Source: Streptomyces sp. Edi4 (GTDB lineage Bacteria; Actinomycetota; Actinomycetes; Streptomycetales; Streptomycetaceae). Taken from it: 64,000 nt of DNA. This document shows, one piece after another, positions 51,065 through 59,615 of this stretch. Location: positions 5,828,001 through 5,892,000 of the forward strand of contig NZ_JBEJGY010000004.1 of the NCBI RefSeq assembly GCF_040253615.1. The letters are read 5' to 3'. Position 1 is the stretch's first letter, and each line of letters begins with the position of its first letter. A program made the position numbers and the translations under genes. The notes under the pieces are model-generated. The model was given only the letters and a program-made list of their open reading frames with translations, was not told where the DNA came from and made no database searches.

Positions 51065-52408
51065 ATGAGGCTCAGGGTTATCTCCGTACTCCCCGCCGTA
51101 GCGCTCGCCGCGCTGGTCACGGCGGCGCCCGCCATGGCCGCCTCCGGCGCGTCCGACGTGGCCGACCAGCTCAAGAAGAGCCCGGTCTACGTCGATCCCG
51201 GAGCCGCGAGCCAGCTCAGTCCCGCCCAGGCCGACGCCCTGGCCAAGAAGATCAAGGACGCGGACAAGCCGCTGTTCGTGGCCGTGCTGCCCAACAGCGC
51301 CGCGTACCCCAAGGATTCGATCCTGGGCTACCTGCGCACGGACACCGGCGTCACAGGCCTGTACGCGATCCGGCTCGGCGACGCCTTCACCTCCGGCGCC
51401 GACCGCAAGGTCATGCCCCCGCAGGCCGTCAAGAACCTCAACAGCGCGGTGCGCGCCCCCGGCACCGGCGAAGACGCGGCGACCCAGCTCAACGCCTTCG
51501 TCGACAAGGCCCTGCCGCAGATGAAGGGCCACGCGCCCGCCTCCTGGGGCGGCGGCTCGCACTCGGGCGGCGGGGTGAACACCGGCGCGCTCGTCGGGGT
51601 GGGCGCGGTCCTCGTGGCGGGCGGCGCGGGCGCGTACGCGCTGGTGCGGCGCGGGCGCAGGAGGAAGGCCGAGGAGGAGCGGGCCGCGCTCCAGCGCCTT
51701 CAGGTCGTCGTGGACGAGGACATCACCGCGTTCGGCGAAGAGCTCGACCGGCTCGACTTCCACCCGGCGGAAGCGGGCGCCGACGACGCGATGCGCGCCG
51801 ACTACGAGCGCGCCCTGGACTCCTATGAGACCGCGAAGTCCCTGATGGCCAAGGCCGAGCGGCCCGCCGACGTGACGGGCGTGACCCAGGCCCTTGAGGA
51901 CGGCAGGTTCTCCCTCGCCACCCTCGCCGCCCGCCGCGAGCACCGCCCGCTGCCCGAGCGCCGCGCCCCCTGCTTCTTCGACCCGCGCCACGGCCCCTCC
52001 GTCGAGGACGCCACCTGGACCCCGGCCGGCGGCGCCCCGCGCCAGGTGCCGGTCTGCCTCGCGGACGCGACCCGGCTGCGCGACGGCCAGGACCCGATGG
52101 TCCGCGAGGTCGACACCGACCAGGGCCGCCGCCCCTACTACGACGCGGGCCCGGCCTACGGCCCCTGGGCGGGCGGCTACTTCGGCGGCGGCATGCTGCC
52201 CGGCCTCCTGATGGGCACGATGCTCGGCTCCATGCTGTCGACCCCGGCGTACGCCTCGGACTACGGGGCCGGCTCCTACGACATGGGCGGCGGCTACGAC
52301 GGCGGCGACGTGTCGGGTTCCGACTTCAACCCGTCCGACTTCGGGGGCGACTGGGGCGGCGGAGGCGGAGGCGGCGACGGCGGGGGGTTCGGCGGCGGCG
52401 ACTGGTGA
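51065..52408 (+). CDS. Secreted/membrane-anchored protein with Gly-rich tail, function unknown
   Basis: 447 aa. Signal peptide 'MRLRVISVLPAVALAALVTAAPAMAAS', extracytoplasmic domain (~28-165) 'SPVYVDPGAASQLSPAQADALAKKIKDADKPLFVAVLP', a TM helix at ~177-200 ('GALVGVGAVLVAGGAGAYALV'), a cytoplasmic charged coiled region, 'PCFFDPRHGPSVEDATW' and a Gly/Asp-rich end. The first domain resembles the TPM/YgcG-like 'DPxxxLS' module of membrane-protein assembly factors, as does the glycine-rich C-terminus. TAGCGT (51052-51057) ends 7 nt before ATG, so it is leaderless. Confidence 0.8.
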   Translation: MRLRVISVLPAVALAALVTAAPAMAASGASDVADQLKKSPVYVDPGAASQLSPAQADALAKKIKDADKPLFVAVLPNSAAYPKDSILGYLRTDTGVTGLYAIRLGDAFTSGADRKVMPPQAVKNLNSAVRAPGTGEDAATQLNAFVDKALPQMKGHAPASWGGGSHSGGGVNTGALVGVGAVLVAGGAGAYALVRRGRRRKAEEERAALQRLQVVVDEDITAFGEELDRLDFHPAEAGADDAMRADYERALDSYETAKSLMAKAERPADVTGVTQALEDGRFSLATLAARREHRPLPERRAPCFFDPRHGPSVEDATWTPAGGAPRQVPVCLADATRLRDGQDPMVREVDTDQGRRPYYDAGPAYGPWAGGYFGGGMLPGLLMGTMLGSMLSTPAYASDYGAGSYDMGGGYDGGDVSGSDFNPSDFGGDWGGGGGGGDGGGFGGGDW

Positions 52409-52409
52409 C

Positions 52410-52440
52410 GCGGGCCCCCTCGGGGGATACGAGGGCCCGG
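52410..52440 (+). terminator. Terminator hairpin
   Basis: CGGGCCCCCTCG (52411-52422) with CGAGGGCCCG (52431-52440), bulged by two C; immediately after the stop codon. Confidence 0.6.
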
Positions 52441-52480
52441 GCGCGGCGGGTGTGACGCGGGCCGCCCCGCCCGGGCGCTG

Positions 52481-52510
52481 TTGACCCGTCGCGCCCCAGC
52501 GAGTGATAGT
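52481..52510 (+). promoter_or_regulatory. Consensus-like HrdB promoter
   Basis: TTGACC (52481-52486), 18 bp, GATAGT (52505-52510). This is the best vegetative promoter in the window. A start near 52517 leaves a ~25-nt leader carrying GGGGA before TTG 52542, which decides the start of the next gene. Confidence 0.7.
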
Positions 52511-52541
52511 TGCGAGCCGCACATCCAGAGTTGGGGACACA

Positions 52542-53453
52542 TTGCACGCCGGGCACGAAGACACCATCGCGGCCTGCGCCGACGTCGAGGCGCTGCTGCG
52601 CGAGGGCCGCACCAGCGCGGCCCGCAAGGCGGCGCGGGCGGCGCTGTACACCGAGGGCCCCGACCCCCGCCTCTACGCCCTGCTCGGCCGCGCCTATGCC
52701 GCCGAGGGCGCCCACGAGCACGCCGACCGGGCCGAAGCGGTGTTCCGTGAGGGCCTTGACGCCTTCCCCGACGACCTCGGTCTGCTCGCCGCCTACACCG
52801 ATCTGTGCCTCGCCGACGACGACCCCGCACGCAATCGCCGGGCCCCCGAACTGGCCGCCCGGATAAGGGAGTTGGACCCGGACTCGGCGCGGGCGCAGTA
52901 CGCGGCCGAGGTCCCCGGCGCCACCGGGCGGCCCTCCGACGCGCGGGTGCAGCGGCACGACGCGCGCCTCGTGCTCGCGGTCATAGGCCACCCGGTCGGA
53001 GCCGCGCACCAGGCGTGGGACCAGGCGCGGTCCCGGCCCGCCGACGACCGTACCGCCGTACTCGCCGAGTCCCTGACCGCGCTGGCCCACCGGGGCAGGG
53101 CGCCCCTGCGCCTGCTGGTGCGGGCCCCGCTGGCCGGCGCCGTCGGCTGCTGGGCGTGGTTCGTGGGTGTGCTGCTCGCGGTGGCCGCCCTGGGCCTGCC
53201 GGCATGGACCGGTGTCGCCGCACTGGCCGGTCCGGCGCTCGTCCCGCTGCTGCATCTGGTCCTTGCCGCCGCCCGCCGCCGCGCCCTGGCCCGCCCCCAG
53301 GTGGCGGCCGCGCCGCCGTCCTCGCACAGCGCGTTTCCCGCCCTGCCTCAGGTGCCGCCGTACACGACCCGCGAGAAGACGGCCGCCGCCCTTGTCCTGG
53401 TCGCGGTGCTCGCGACGCTCGCGGTGTTCGCGGACTACCTGGCGCGCCGGTAG
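52542..53453 (+). CDS. TPR-like membrane protein, function unknown
   Basis: 303 aa from TTG 52542, because GTG 52503 lies within the promoter and GGGGA is 4 nt upstream of the TTG. N-terminal helical repeats 'VEALLREGRTSAARKAARAALYTEGPDPRLYALLGRAYAAEGAHEHADRAEAVFREGLDAFPDDLGLLAAYTDLCLADD' (two TPR-like units), then a linker and three TM helices: 'GAVGCWAWFVGVLLAVAALGL', 'GVAALAGPALVPLLHLVLA', 'AAALVLVAVLATLAVFADYLA'. Probably a membrane-tethered scaffold. Its last 19 bp overlap the convergent DUF2087-like gene. Confidence 0.75.
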   Translation: MHAGHEDTIAACADVEALLREGRTSAARKAARAALYTEGPDPRLYALLGRAYAAEGAHEHADRAEAVFREGLDAFPDDLGLLAAYTDLCLADDDPARNRRAPELAARIRELDPDSARAQYAAEVPGATGRPSDARVQRHDARLVLAVIGHPVGAAHQAWDQARSRPADDRTAVLAESLTALAHRGRAPLRLLVRAPLAGAVGCWAWFVGVLLAVAALGLPAWTGVAALAGPALVPLLHLVLAAARRRALARPQVAAAPPSSHSAFPALPQVPPYTTREKTAAALVLVAVLATLAVFADYLARR

Positions 53454-53710
53454 CGGGCGCCGTCCCGGGTGCGCACGAGATGCCCGCCGGTCACCAGGAA
53501 GCGGCGCAGCGCGGGAAAGTCGTCGTGCACGGTGAGCAGCGCCTCGTTGACCGCACGCTCGCTGTAGTCGCGGCCGGGCGCGAAGAGCGTGGCCGCGAGA
53601 TGGGTGAGCAGCTGTTCGCGGCGCGCGGTCTTGCGGGGGATCGCCGTCAGACGCCCGTGGGAGAAGAGGGCGTTGACCGCTGGGGAGCCGATGACGGCGT
53701 TCTCGGACAT
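53435..53710 (-). CDS. DUF2087-domain protein (91 aa)
   Basis: From ATG 53710 (in-frame upstream codons exist to 53746). 'NALFSHGRLTAIPRKTARREQLLTHLAATLFAPGRDYSERAVNEALLTVHDDFPALRRFLVTGGHLVRTRDGARYRR' is the full DUF2087 pattern (L-x-x-IP-x-K-x-x-R..L..L......Y.E.EVN..L...H.D...LRR.LV..G...R). This domain usually sits at the C-terminus of ArsR-type regulators; here it is free-standing. Possibly nucleic-acid binding. Confidence 0.82.
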   Translation of the reverse strand: MSENAVIGSPAVNALFSHGRLTAIPRKTARREQLLTHLAATLFAPGRDYSERAVNEALLTVHDDFPALRRFLVTGGHLVRTRDGARYRRAR

Positions 53711-53781
53711 GCGCGGCAGCCTGGCCCACCGCGCACCGTGAGGCAAGGCGTTTTCGGCGCCGGCCGGGGCTTTGGCGGCGG

Positions 53782-54402
53782 TCAGGCGGATTTGATCGCG
53801 GAGATGTCGAAGGTGAGCTTCACCTTGTCGCTGACCATCACGCCGCCCGTCTCCAGGGCCGCGTTCCAGGTCAGGCCCCAGTCGGAGCGCAGGATCTCGG
53901 CGCTGCCCTCGAAGCCGACCCGCTCGTTGCCGTAGGGGTCGGTGGCCGCGCCGTTGAACTCCAGGTCGATGGTGAGCGGCCGGGTGACGTCCTTGATCGT
54001 CAGGTCGCCGGTGATCCGGTAGGTGTCGCCGCCGAGCGCCGAGGCCCCGGTCGAGCGGAAGCGCATGAGCGGGAACCGCTCGGCGTCGAAGAAGTCGCCG
54101 CTGCGCAGGTGGGCGTCGCGGTCCGCGATGCCGGTGTCCACGCTGGCGATCTTGACGTCGATGGCGGCGGCGGACGCGGCCGGGTTCGCGCCGTCCAGGG
54201 TGAGGGTGCCCTCGTGCTCGGTGAAGGAGCCGCGGACGTTGGTGACCATGGCGTGGCGCACGCTGAAGCCGATGCTGCTGTGCGCCGGGTCGACGGTGTA
54301 GGTGCCGCTCAGGGCGGCGAGCGCGGGGTCCGCCGGGGTGGCGGGCGCGGGGGACTCGGGCGTGGCGGTGTCGCCGCTGTTCTTACGGCCGAAGAGACCC
54401 AT
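53782..54402 (-). CDS. YceI-family polyisoprenoid-binding-like protein
   Basis: 206 aa from ATG 54402 (AAGGAG upstream on its strand). A ~30-residue N-tail, then the lipocalin-like YceI domain: 'GTYTVDPAHSSIGFSVRHAMVTNVRGSFTEHEGTLTLDGA', 'ASVDTGIADRDAHLRSGDFFDAERFPLMRFRSTG', 'YRITGDLTIKDVTRPLTIDLEFNGAATDPYGNERVGFEGSAEILRSDWGL'. There is no signal peptide, so it is cytoplasmic, unlike proteobacterial YceI. The family binds long isoprenoids; the role in Streptomyces is unclear. An AT-rich TTCAAC-containing region lies upstream. Confidence 0.9.
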   Translation of the reverse strand: MGLFGRKNSGDTATPESPAPATPADPALAALSGTYTVDPAHSSIGFSVRHAMVTNVRGSFTEHEGTLTLDGANPAASAAAIDVKIASVDTGIADRDAHLRSGDFFDAERFPLMRFRSTGASALGGDTYRITGDLTIKDVTRPLTIDLEFNGAATDPYGNERVGFEGSAEILRSDWGLTWNAALETGGVMVSDKVKLTFDISAIKSA

Positions 54403-54452
54403 GACGTACTCCTTCGCTGTGCGCCGCGGCCTGGCGCCGAAGCGGTTTAATG

Positions 54453-54495
54453 TTCAACGAGATTCACGCTAGAACTATTCCGTTCGGATTTCAAC
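54453..54495 (-). promoter_or_regulatory. AT-rich region with TTCAAC repeats upstream of the YceI gene
   Basis: TTCAAC at 54453-54458 and 54490-54495 (TTGAA on the coding strand), in one of the few AT-rich islands of the window. TTGAA-type motifs are used by MarR regulators that often accompany yceI genes, but no marR gene is adjacent. Confidence 0.35.
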
Positions 54496-54497
54496 TA

Positions 54498-54545
54498 CTT
54501 CGGGGAGTGGGTGTGGCGCGGCTTCGGGGAGTGGGTGTGGCGCGG
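54498..54545. repeat. 24-bp perfect tandem duplication
   Basis: CTTCGGGGAGTGGGTGTGGC + GCGG is present at 54498-54521 and 54522-54545 without mismatch. A degenerate third copy (ctccgggaagcgggt..ggcgcgg) follows near 54570. Lies between the divergently ended YceI and XRE genes. Confidence 0.8.
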
Positions 54546-54608
54546 CCCCGTTGAACGGGTGTGCGGGGCTCCGGGAAGCGGGTACGGCGCGGTGTGGCGC
54601 GATCTCGC

Positions 54609-55949
54609 TCAGGCGCCGGGGACGCCGGGTGGCATCGGGGCCGGCCCCAGGGTGGTCGTGCCCGGCGCGGCCCGGTGGCCGAGGCCGGTGCGGTAGGCGT
54701 CCATGGCCGCCTCCATGCGCCCGGCGCGGCGCAGCAGGTCGCCGAGCAGACGGCACAGGTCCGCCAGGTCGCCGCTCGCCCCGCTCCGTTCGAGCAGCCC
54801 GAGCGCGGTGACGTAGTGCCGCTCCGCCGCGTCGCTCTCGCCCCGCTCCTCGTGGATCAGACCGAGGAGGCGGTGCGCGCCGCCCGCGTGCACCGCGCCG
54901 TGCTGGTCGCCGAGCTCGGTGAGCGGAGTGAGCAGCGCCATCGCCTCCGCGTGCCGCCCGAGGCGCCGCAGCACGTCCGCGAGTTCCACCTCGACCTGCG
55001 CCGTGAACAGGGCGGCCCGCTTGGCCGCGAGCATGTCCCGGGCCGTACGCAACTCCCGCTCGGCCGCCGCGAGTTGACTTTCCTGGGCGTGGACGTAACC
55101 GCGCATCCAGTGGCAGTGCGCCAGATCGGTGCGCAGACTCAGCTGGCGGTAGACGGACTGCGCCTTGGCGAGCGAGGCGTCCGCGTCGGCGAGGCGCCCC
55201 TCCGCCAGGAAGGTCCGCGCGACCTGCCGGTGCATCCCCGCGACCAGAACGGGGTCGGCGACCTGCGGGGCCAGCGCGAGCGCCAGTTCGGCGGCGCGCG
55301 CGGCCCGGGCCTGGGCGCCCATGTCCAGATAGGGGCTGATGACCGCCGCGTACAGGAGCACCAGCGCCTCGGGGTCGGCCAGGCCGCCGGTGGTCAGCTC
55401 GTCGATGGCCGACTCCAGGAGGTAGCAGGCGTACCGCAGCTCGCCCGCCAGGATGTGGACGACCGCCCGGCCCCGGATCGCCCGGACCCTGCGCGGCAGC
55501 GGTTCGGCGGCCAGGATCCGCTCGCTCGCCTCGAAGTGCCGCGCGGCGTCGGCCAGTTCGCCCAGCTCAAGAGCGCACTCGCCGAGCCCGAGCAGCGCCT
55601 CGGCGCGCTCCTGGTCCAAGCCGTGCAGCTCGGCCCGCGTCAACAGACCTCGATAGGCGAGGGCCGCCTCGTCGGCCTCGCCGGTCGCCAGCACGCGCTG
55701 GGCGTCGGTCAGGGCGAGCCGCAGCTCGGTGGCGAGGTGGGCCGGGCGGCCCGTGGCCAGCTCCTCGTACGTCGTGCCGAGCCGCCCCGCGAGATGGCGC
55801 AGAGCCGCCTCCGACGGGCGGACCTTGCCCGACTCCAGGGTGGACACATACGCCGGCGTGTAGGCGGGCTCGGCCAGCTGGCGCTGGGTCAGGCCCAGTT
55901 GCGCGCGCAGTCGCTGAACTCGGCGGCCGATCACGGCAGGTGCGTCCAT
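54609..55949 (-). CDS. XRE-family HTH + TPR regulator
   Basis: 446 aa from ATG 55949 (AAGGGGA upstream). HTH 'GRRVQRLRAQLGLTQRQLAEPAYTPAYVSTLESGKVRPSEAALRHLAGRLGTTYEELATG' (~8-67), then ~350 residues of TPR-type helical pairs ('ALLGLGECALELGELADAARHFEASERIL', 'LADVLRRLGRHAEAMALLTPL', 'RLLGLIHEERGESDAAERHYVTALGLLERSG'). The layout is RRNPP-like (peptide- or ligand-sensing). Divergent from the M64 peptidase with an 8-bp inverted repeat between, so it probably regulates that gene and itself. Confidence 0.85.
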   Translation of the reverse strand: MDAPAVIGRRVQRLRAQLGLTQRQLAEPAYTPAYVSTLESGKVRPSEAALRHLAGRLGTTYEELATGRPAHLATELRLALTDAQRVLATGEADEAALAYRGLLTRAELHGLDQERAEALLGLGECALELGELADAARHFEASERILAAEPLPRRVRAIRGRAVVHILAGELRYACYLLESAIDELTTGGLADPEALVLLYAAVISPYLDMGAQARAARAAELALALAPQVADPVLVAGMHRQVARTFLAEGRLADADASLAKAQSVYRQLSLRTDLAHCHWMRGYVHAQESQLAAAERELRTARDMLAAKRAALFTAQVEVELADVLRRLGRHAEAMALLTPLTELGDQHGAVHAGGAHRLLGLIHEERGESDAAERHYVTALGLLERSGASGDLADLCRLLGDLLRRAGRMEAAMDAYRTGLGHRAAPGTTTLGPAPMPPGVPGA

Positions 55950-55999
55950 GGCGTCCCCTTGGCCCCAAAGCATTGCGCACGCCCCGTGCGCCCCCTAAT

Positions 56000-56037
56000 T
56001 TAAGCAGGCCGTTCACCACATTTATGCGGCTGCTTAA
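56000..56037. promoter_or_regulatory. Inverted repeat between XRE/TPR and M64 genes
   Basis: TTAAGCAG (56000-56007) and CTGCTTAA (56030-56037), 30 bp centre to centre (about three helical turns), in AT-rich DNA. A good candidate for paired half-sites of a homodimeric XRE regulator. Confidence 0.6.
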
Positions 56038-56061
56038 CTTCCCTCACTCAAGGAGGACTTC

Positions 56062-57456
56062 ATGCGCTCACCCCTGCGCAGAGGCGCCGTCAGGCACCGC
56101 GGTGGCGCCCGGCGCACCGGTATCGCGGCGGCCACGCTGGCCGGCGTCACCGTCCTGGCCGCGCTCGCCTCGGGACCCGGCACCGCGGCCGCGGCCGGAC
56201 CGCCGCCACCACCGCCACGGCCCCAGGTGCAGGTCGAGATACCCGGACCCGAAGCCGGCCCCGGGCAGACCCCGGCGGGCTCGGGCCACGCCATGGTCCC
56301 GGTCAACGGGCAGGGCAGGCCCGCGTCGCACCTGTCGGCGCCCGCGGCCACCGCCGCCGACGGCCAGGTCACCAAGATGATCGACAACGGCTCGACCGCC
56401 GACCGCCTGGACGTCGTCATCGTCGGCGACGGGTACACCGCCGGTCAGCTGGACCAGTTCCACGCCGACGCCAAGGAGAAGTGGGGCGAGATCACCGGCG
56501 TCGAGCCGTACACGACGTACCAGAACCTGTTCAACGTCTGGACGGTGGACGCCGTGTCCGCCCAGAGCGGGGTCTCCGGTGATCCGGCGCAGGGCGACGT
56601 GAAGAACACCGCGCTCGGCTCGTACTTCTGGTGCGACGGCGTCGAGCGGCTGCTCTGCGTCGACCAGGACAAGGTCGACTCCTATGTGGCCAAGGCGCCC
56701 CAGGCCGATCTGGTCGTGGTGCTCGCCAACAGCGCCAAGTACGGCGGGGCGGGCTACAACGAGCCGTCCAAGACGCTCGGTTACGAGGGCATATCCACCG
56801 CGTCCGCCGGGAACGCCAAGTCCGGGCAGGTCGCCATCCACGAGACCGGGCACTCGCTCGGGAAGCTGGCGGACGAATACTTCTACCCCGACACCCCGGG
56901 CTACGAGCACTACACGGGGCCCGAGCCCGCCCAGTCCGACATCTCGACCCTGTCCGCCGACCAGATGGCGGCCCAGCGCGTCAAGTGGTACCGCTGGCTC
57001 GGTGAGACGTCGCCGGACGGGGGGACTGTGGGCGCATACGAGGGCGGCGGCTACTACGTCACCGGCCTCAACCGGCCCACCGACGCCTCGATCATGCGGG
57101 TGCTCGGCAAGCCGTTCAGCCTGCCGGGGGTGGAGGCGATGATCGCGGGGTTCTACCGGCACGCGTCGATCGCGACGCCCGCGACGTCCACGGCGCGTAC
57201 GCTGCGGCCGGGTGACACGGCCCGGGTGACGGTTCCCCGGCTGGCCGGGGCGCGGCAGCTGACGGTGCGGTGGTATCTGGACGGGCGGGAGCTTCGGCGG
57301 TACGCGGGGCGGGACGCGGTGCCGGTGCGGGAGCTCGGGCTTGGGCGGGGGTCCCATGACCTCACGGTCCAGGTGGTCGACCGTACGCCCTCGGTCCGTG
57401 ATCCTGGGATCGCGGCGGGCCTGCGGGGTTCGCTGCGCTGGCGGCTCCACCGCTGA
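56062..57456 (+). CDS. Secreted M64 (IgA-peptidase-like) metallopeptidase
   Basis: 464 aa, AAGGAGG before ATG 56062. Long basic signal sequence with hydrophobic core 'GIAAATLAGVTVLAALASG', Pro-rich linker, then M64 domain 'DRLDVVIVGDGYTAGQLDQFHADAKEKW', 'VWTVDAVSAQSGVSGDP', 'TALGSYFWCDGVERLLCVD' and zinc site HETGH (260-264) with the third ligand in 'KLADEYFYP'. A C-terminal β-sandwich (~385-464) may bind substrate. Extracellular protease expected to be Ca/Zn-dependent. Divergent from the XRE/TPR regulator. Confidence 0.9.
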   Translation: MRSPLRRGAVRHRGGARRTGIAAATLAGVTVLAALASGPGTAAAAGPPPPPPRPQVQVEIPGPEAGPGQTPAGSGHAMVPVNGQGRPASHLSAPAATAADGQVTKMIDNGSTADRLDVVIVGDGYTAGQLDQFHADAKEKWGEITGVEPYTTYQNLFNVWTVDAVSAQSGVSGDPAQGDVKNTALGSYFWCDGVERLLCVDQDKVDSYVAKAPQADLVVVLANSAKYGGAGYNEPSKTLGYEGISTASAGNAKSGQVAIHETGHSLGKLADEYFYPDTPGYEHYTGPEPAQSDISTLSADQMAAQRVKWYRWLGETSPDGGTVGAYEGGGYYVTGLNRPTDASIMRVLGKPFSLPGVEAMIAGFYRHASIATPATSTARTLRPGDTARVTVPRLAGARQLTVRWYLDGRELRRYAGRDAVPVRELGLGRGSHDLTVQVVDRTPSVRDPGIAAGLRGSLRWRLHR

Positions 57457-57463
57457 GGCCAGG

Positions 57464-57715
57464 GTCCCTGGGGCTGCGCCCCAGACCCCGTTCGGCCTGA
57501 AGGGCCTCGTCCTCAATCGCCGGACGGGCTGGGTATGTGCACATGGGCCGGCACGAATCCCGCCAGGGGCGCGGGGAACTGCGCGAGGAGCGGCCACGGT
57601 CCGCAGTCGAACTCCCTGGGGCTCCGCCGCAGACTCGGTGGGGCCCCAAGACGGGCTGAGGCTGCCGATGCGGGCCGGCGTCGAGTAGTCAGGGGTGCGG
57701 GGAACTGCGCGGGCA
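57464..57715. repeat. Second locus of the G+C-rich intergenic repeat
   Basis: The order 'cctggggctgcgccccagacccc', 'ctgaagggcctcgtcctcaatc', 'gggccggcacgaatcc', 'caggggcgcggggaactgcg' (57564), 'cctggggctccgccgcagac', then 'caggggtgcggggaactgcg' (57690) matches the 456-1024 array: one truncated and one shortened unit. It fills most of the 345-bp gap between the M64 gene and the methyltransferase. No gene seen. Confidence 0.85.
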
Positions 57716-57801
57716 ACCTCCTGCGGCCCGCACCCCGGCCGGGCCCGAACGGGCCCCTTCCGCACCGGAGTTGGGGCGACGGCGTGTGGGAGAGTCGCGG
57801 A

Positions 57802-58450
57802 ATGGGCTTTGATCACAACGACCATTACCATCCCCTCCTGATCCGCCACCTGCCACCACACCCCCGCACCGCCCTCGACGTCGGCTGCGGAACCGGCCGG
57901 TTCGCGCGGCGGCTCGCGCGGCTGGGGATGGAGGTGGACGCGATCGACCCCTCCCCGGAGGCCATCGCGCGGGCCCGGGCGCTGTCCCGGGAGGCGGCGG
58001 GCGGCCCGGGCCCCCGGTTCGAGCACGCGGACGTCACCGAGGTCCACCTGCCCAAGGCCCACTACGACTTCATCTCGTGCCTGGCGAGCATCCACCACAT
58101 GCCGTTCACCGCCGTCACGGCCCTGCGGGACGCCCTCGCGCCCGGCGGCGTGTTGGTCATCCTGGGCTGCTACCCGGAGAAGACCCCTCTGGACTGGGCC
58201 TGGAGCCTGGCGGCCGTCCCGGTCAACGCCGCCGCCCGGCTCGCCGTCGCCGCGAGGGGCCGGGTCCCCAAGGGGACGGGTCCGCTCCGGCCCCGTCCCG
58301 GCCGGACGCGAGCGGGTGAAGGCGCCGGTGGCACCGCCCGCCGTACCCCTGCCGGAGATCCGCGAGCAAGCCGCGGCCCTGCTTCCCGGATGCCGCATCC
58401 GCAGGCTGCTCTTCTGGCGCTATCTGCTCGTCTTCCGCGACGGCGGCTGA
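57802..58450 (+). pseudogene. SAM-dependent class I methyltransferase, frameshifted near the 3' end
   Basis: ATG 57802. SAM-binding motif 'TALDVGCGTGRFARRLARLGMEVDAIDPSPEAIARARAL' (~22-60), 'FEHADVTEVHLPKAHYDFISCLASIHHM', 'ALRDALAPGGVLVILGCY' are those of a Methyltransf_11/25 enzyme. After 'ARGRVPKGTG' the frame drifts into Pro/Arg-rich shadow and runs to 58869. The +1 frame from ~58300 encodes the expected family tail 'APVAPPAVPLPEIREQAAALLPGCRIRRLLFWRYLLVFRDGG' with stop at 58448-58450. Deleting one G in GCGGGTG (58313-58318) would join them to ~215 aa. Confidence 0.78.
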
Positions 58451-58497
58451 GGGGCCGAAGGCCCAACAGAGACACTGTCCGGGCCCGCGCCCCCGCG

Positions 58498-59544
58498 TCA
58501 GCCGCTGGAGGCGCGCTGTCGCAGTTCCGGCAGGATCGACAGGCGGTGCCTGGCCCGCCCGGGGTCGGCCACGCGCAGGGCGAGCAGGTCCACCGCCGCG
58601 ACCCCCACCGCCCGCTTGGGCGGCGCCACGGCCGTGAGCGGGATGTCGGCCAGCGCCGCGACCTCGTCGTCGTACGCCACGATCGCGAGGTCGCCCGGCA
58701 CGGAAAGGCCCCGCGTCCGCAGCCGGGGGCGCAGCACGATCGCGTCGTGGTCGTTGTGGACGAGGACCGCGTCGAGCAGCCCGTCCCCGACCGCGCCGGT
58801 GAACTCGTCGAGCTGGGCGTCCCGGCGCAGTGGATCGGCCTCCGGCGCCGTGATGGTGAAGAGCAGTGACCGCGGCGCGGGCAGGCCGAGGGAGGCGAGC
58901 CCGTCGAGGTAGCCCTCCTTGACCAGCGCGCTGTGCGGGCTGTCCGAGCGCACCAGGAGCCCGATCCGTTCGCGGCCCGAGCGCGCGAGGTGGCGTACGG
59001 CGAGGCGCGCGCCATGGGCGTGGTCGGTGACCACCTGCTCGGCGCCCGGCACATCGTCCCCCGAGCGCCGCTCCACCAGCACGAAGGGCACGCCGAGCGC
59101 CGCGAGCCAGTCCTGGTCGCCGGGCGGCCCGCACGGGGCGATGAGCAGCCCGTCGATGCCGTGCGACAGCAACTGGCGCACCTGCGCCCGCTCTTCGTCG
59201 GCCCGGTACTGCGAGATGCCGAGTACGAGCCGGATGCCCCGGGCGGCGGCGGCCTCTCTCGCCCCCCGGATGACCTCGGGATAGTAGTAGTCGGCCGCCG
59301 GCACGACGAGGCCGAAGACCGGGCCCGGCCCGTCCGGCCGGGGCGCGCGGCCCGGCGGCGCCGGGTCGGGGAGCAACGCGCCCCCGTGCACCCGGGCCAC
59401 CAGACCGCGCTCGGCCAGCGCCTCCACGTCCCGGCGCACCGTCACCGCCGACACCCTCAACTCCTCGGCGAAATCGGTCACGCGCAGCGAGCCACGCTCA
59501 CGCAGCCGCCGCAGTATCGCCTGGTGCCTGTCCTCGGCATGCAC
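58498..59544 (-). CDS. DeoR-type HTH fused to LacI-type sensor domain
   Basis: 348 aa from GTG 59544, with GGGGAGGGG upstream. N-terminal DeoR HTH 'EDRHQAILRRLRERGSLRVTDFAEELRVSAVTVRRDVEALAERGLVARVHGGAL' (~4-57), then a periplasmic-binding-like sugar domain 'VFGLVVPAADYYYPEVIRGAREAAAARGIRLVLGISQY', 'LLSHGIDGLLIAPCG', 'AVRHLARSGRERIGLLV', 'GLSVPGDLAIVAYDDEVAALADIPLTAVAPPKRAVGVAAVDLL' exactly as in LacI C-termini. Such hybrids control sugar genes in actinobacteria. Divergent from the polysaccharide lyase with an inverted repeat between, so it probably represses that gene and senses a released sugar. Confidence 0.9.
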   Translation of the reverse strand: MHAEDRHQAILRRLRERGSLRVTDFAEELRVSAVTVRRDVEALAERGLVARVHGGALLPDPAPPGRAPRPDGPGPVFGLVVPAADYYYPEVIRGAREAAAARGIRLVLGISQYRADEERAQVRQLLSHGIDGLLIAPCGPPGDQDWLAALGVPFVLVERRSGDDVPGAEQVVTDHAHGARLAVRHLARSGRERIGLLVRSDSPHSALVKEGYLDGLASLGLPAPRSLLFTITAPEADPLRRDAQLDEFTGAVGDGLLDAVLVHNDHDAIVLRPRLRTRGLSVPGDLAIVAYDDEVAALADIPLTAVAPPKRAVGVAAVDLLALRVADPGRARHRLSILPELRQRASSG

Positions 59545-59615
59545 GTGGCCCCGCCCCTCCCCGCCGGCTCCCGCCGACCGCCGTCAACCGCTGACCAGGA
59601 GCGTAATCCTCGTTG

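Noticed and set aside
49196..52651. 1151-aa minus-strand open frame across cimA and the following gene
   Set aside because: Gly/Val/Asp/Leu/Arg-rich antisense shadow produced by G+C-biased third positions; no domain, no ribosome site; the plus strand carries two clear genes.
56068..58398. 776-aa minus-strand frame over M64, the repeat and the methyltransferase
   Set aside because: Crosses three unrelated elements, including a non-coding repeat; shadow composition.
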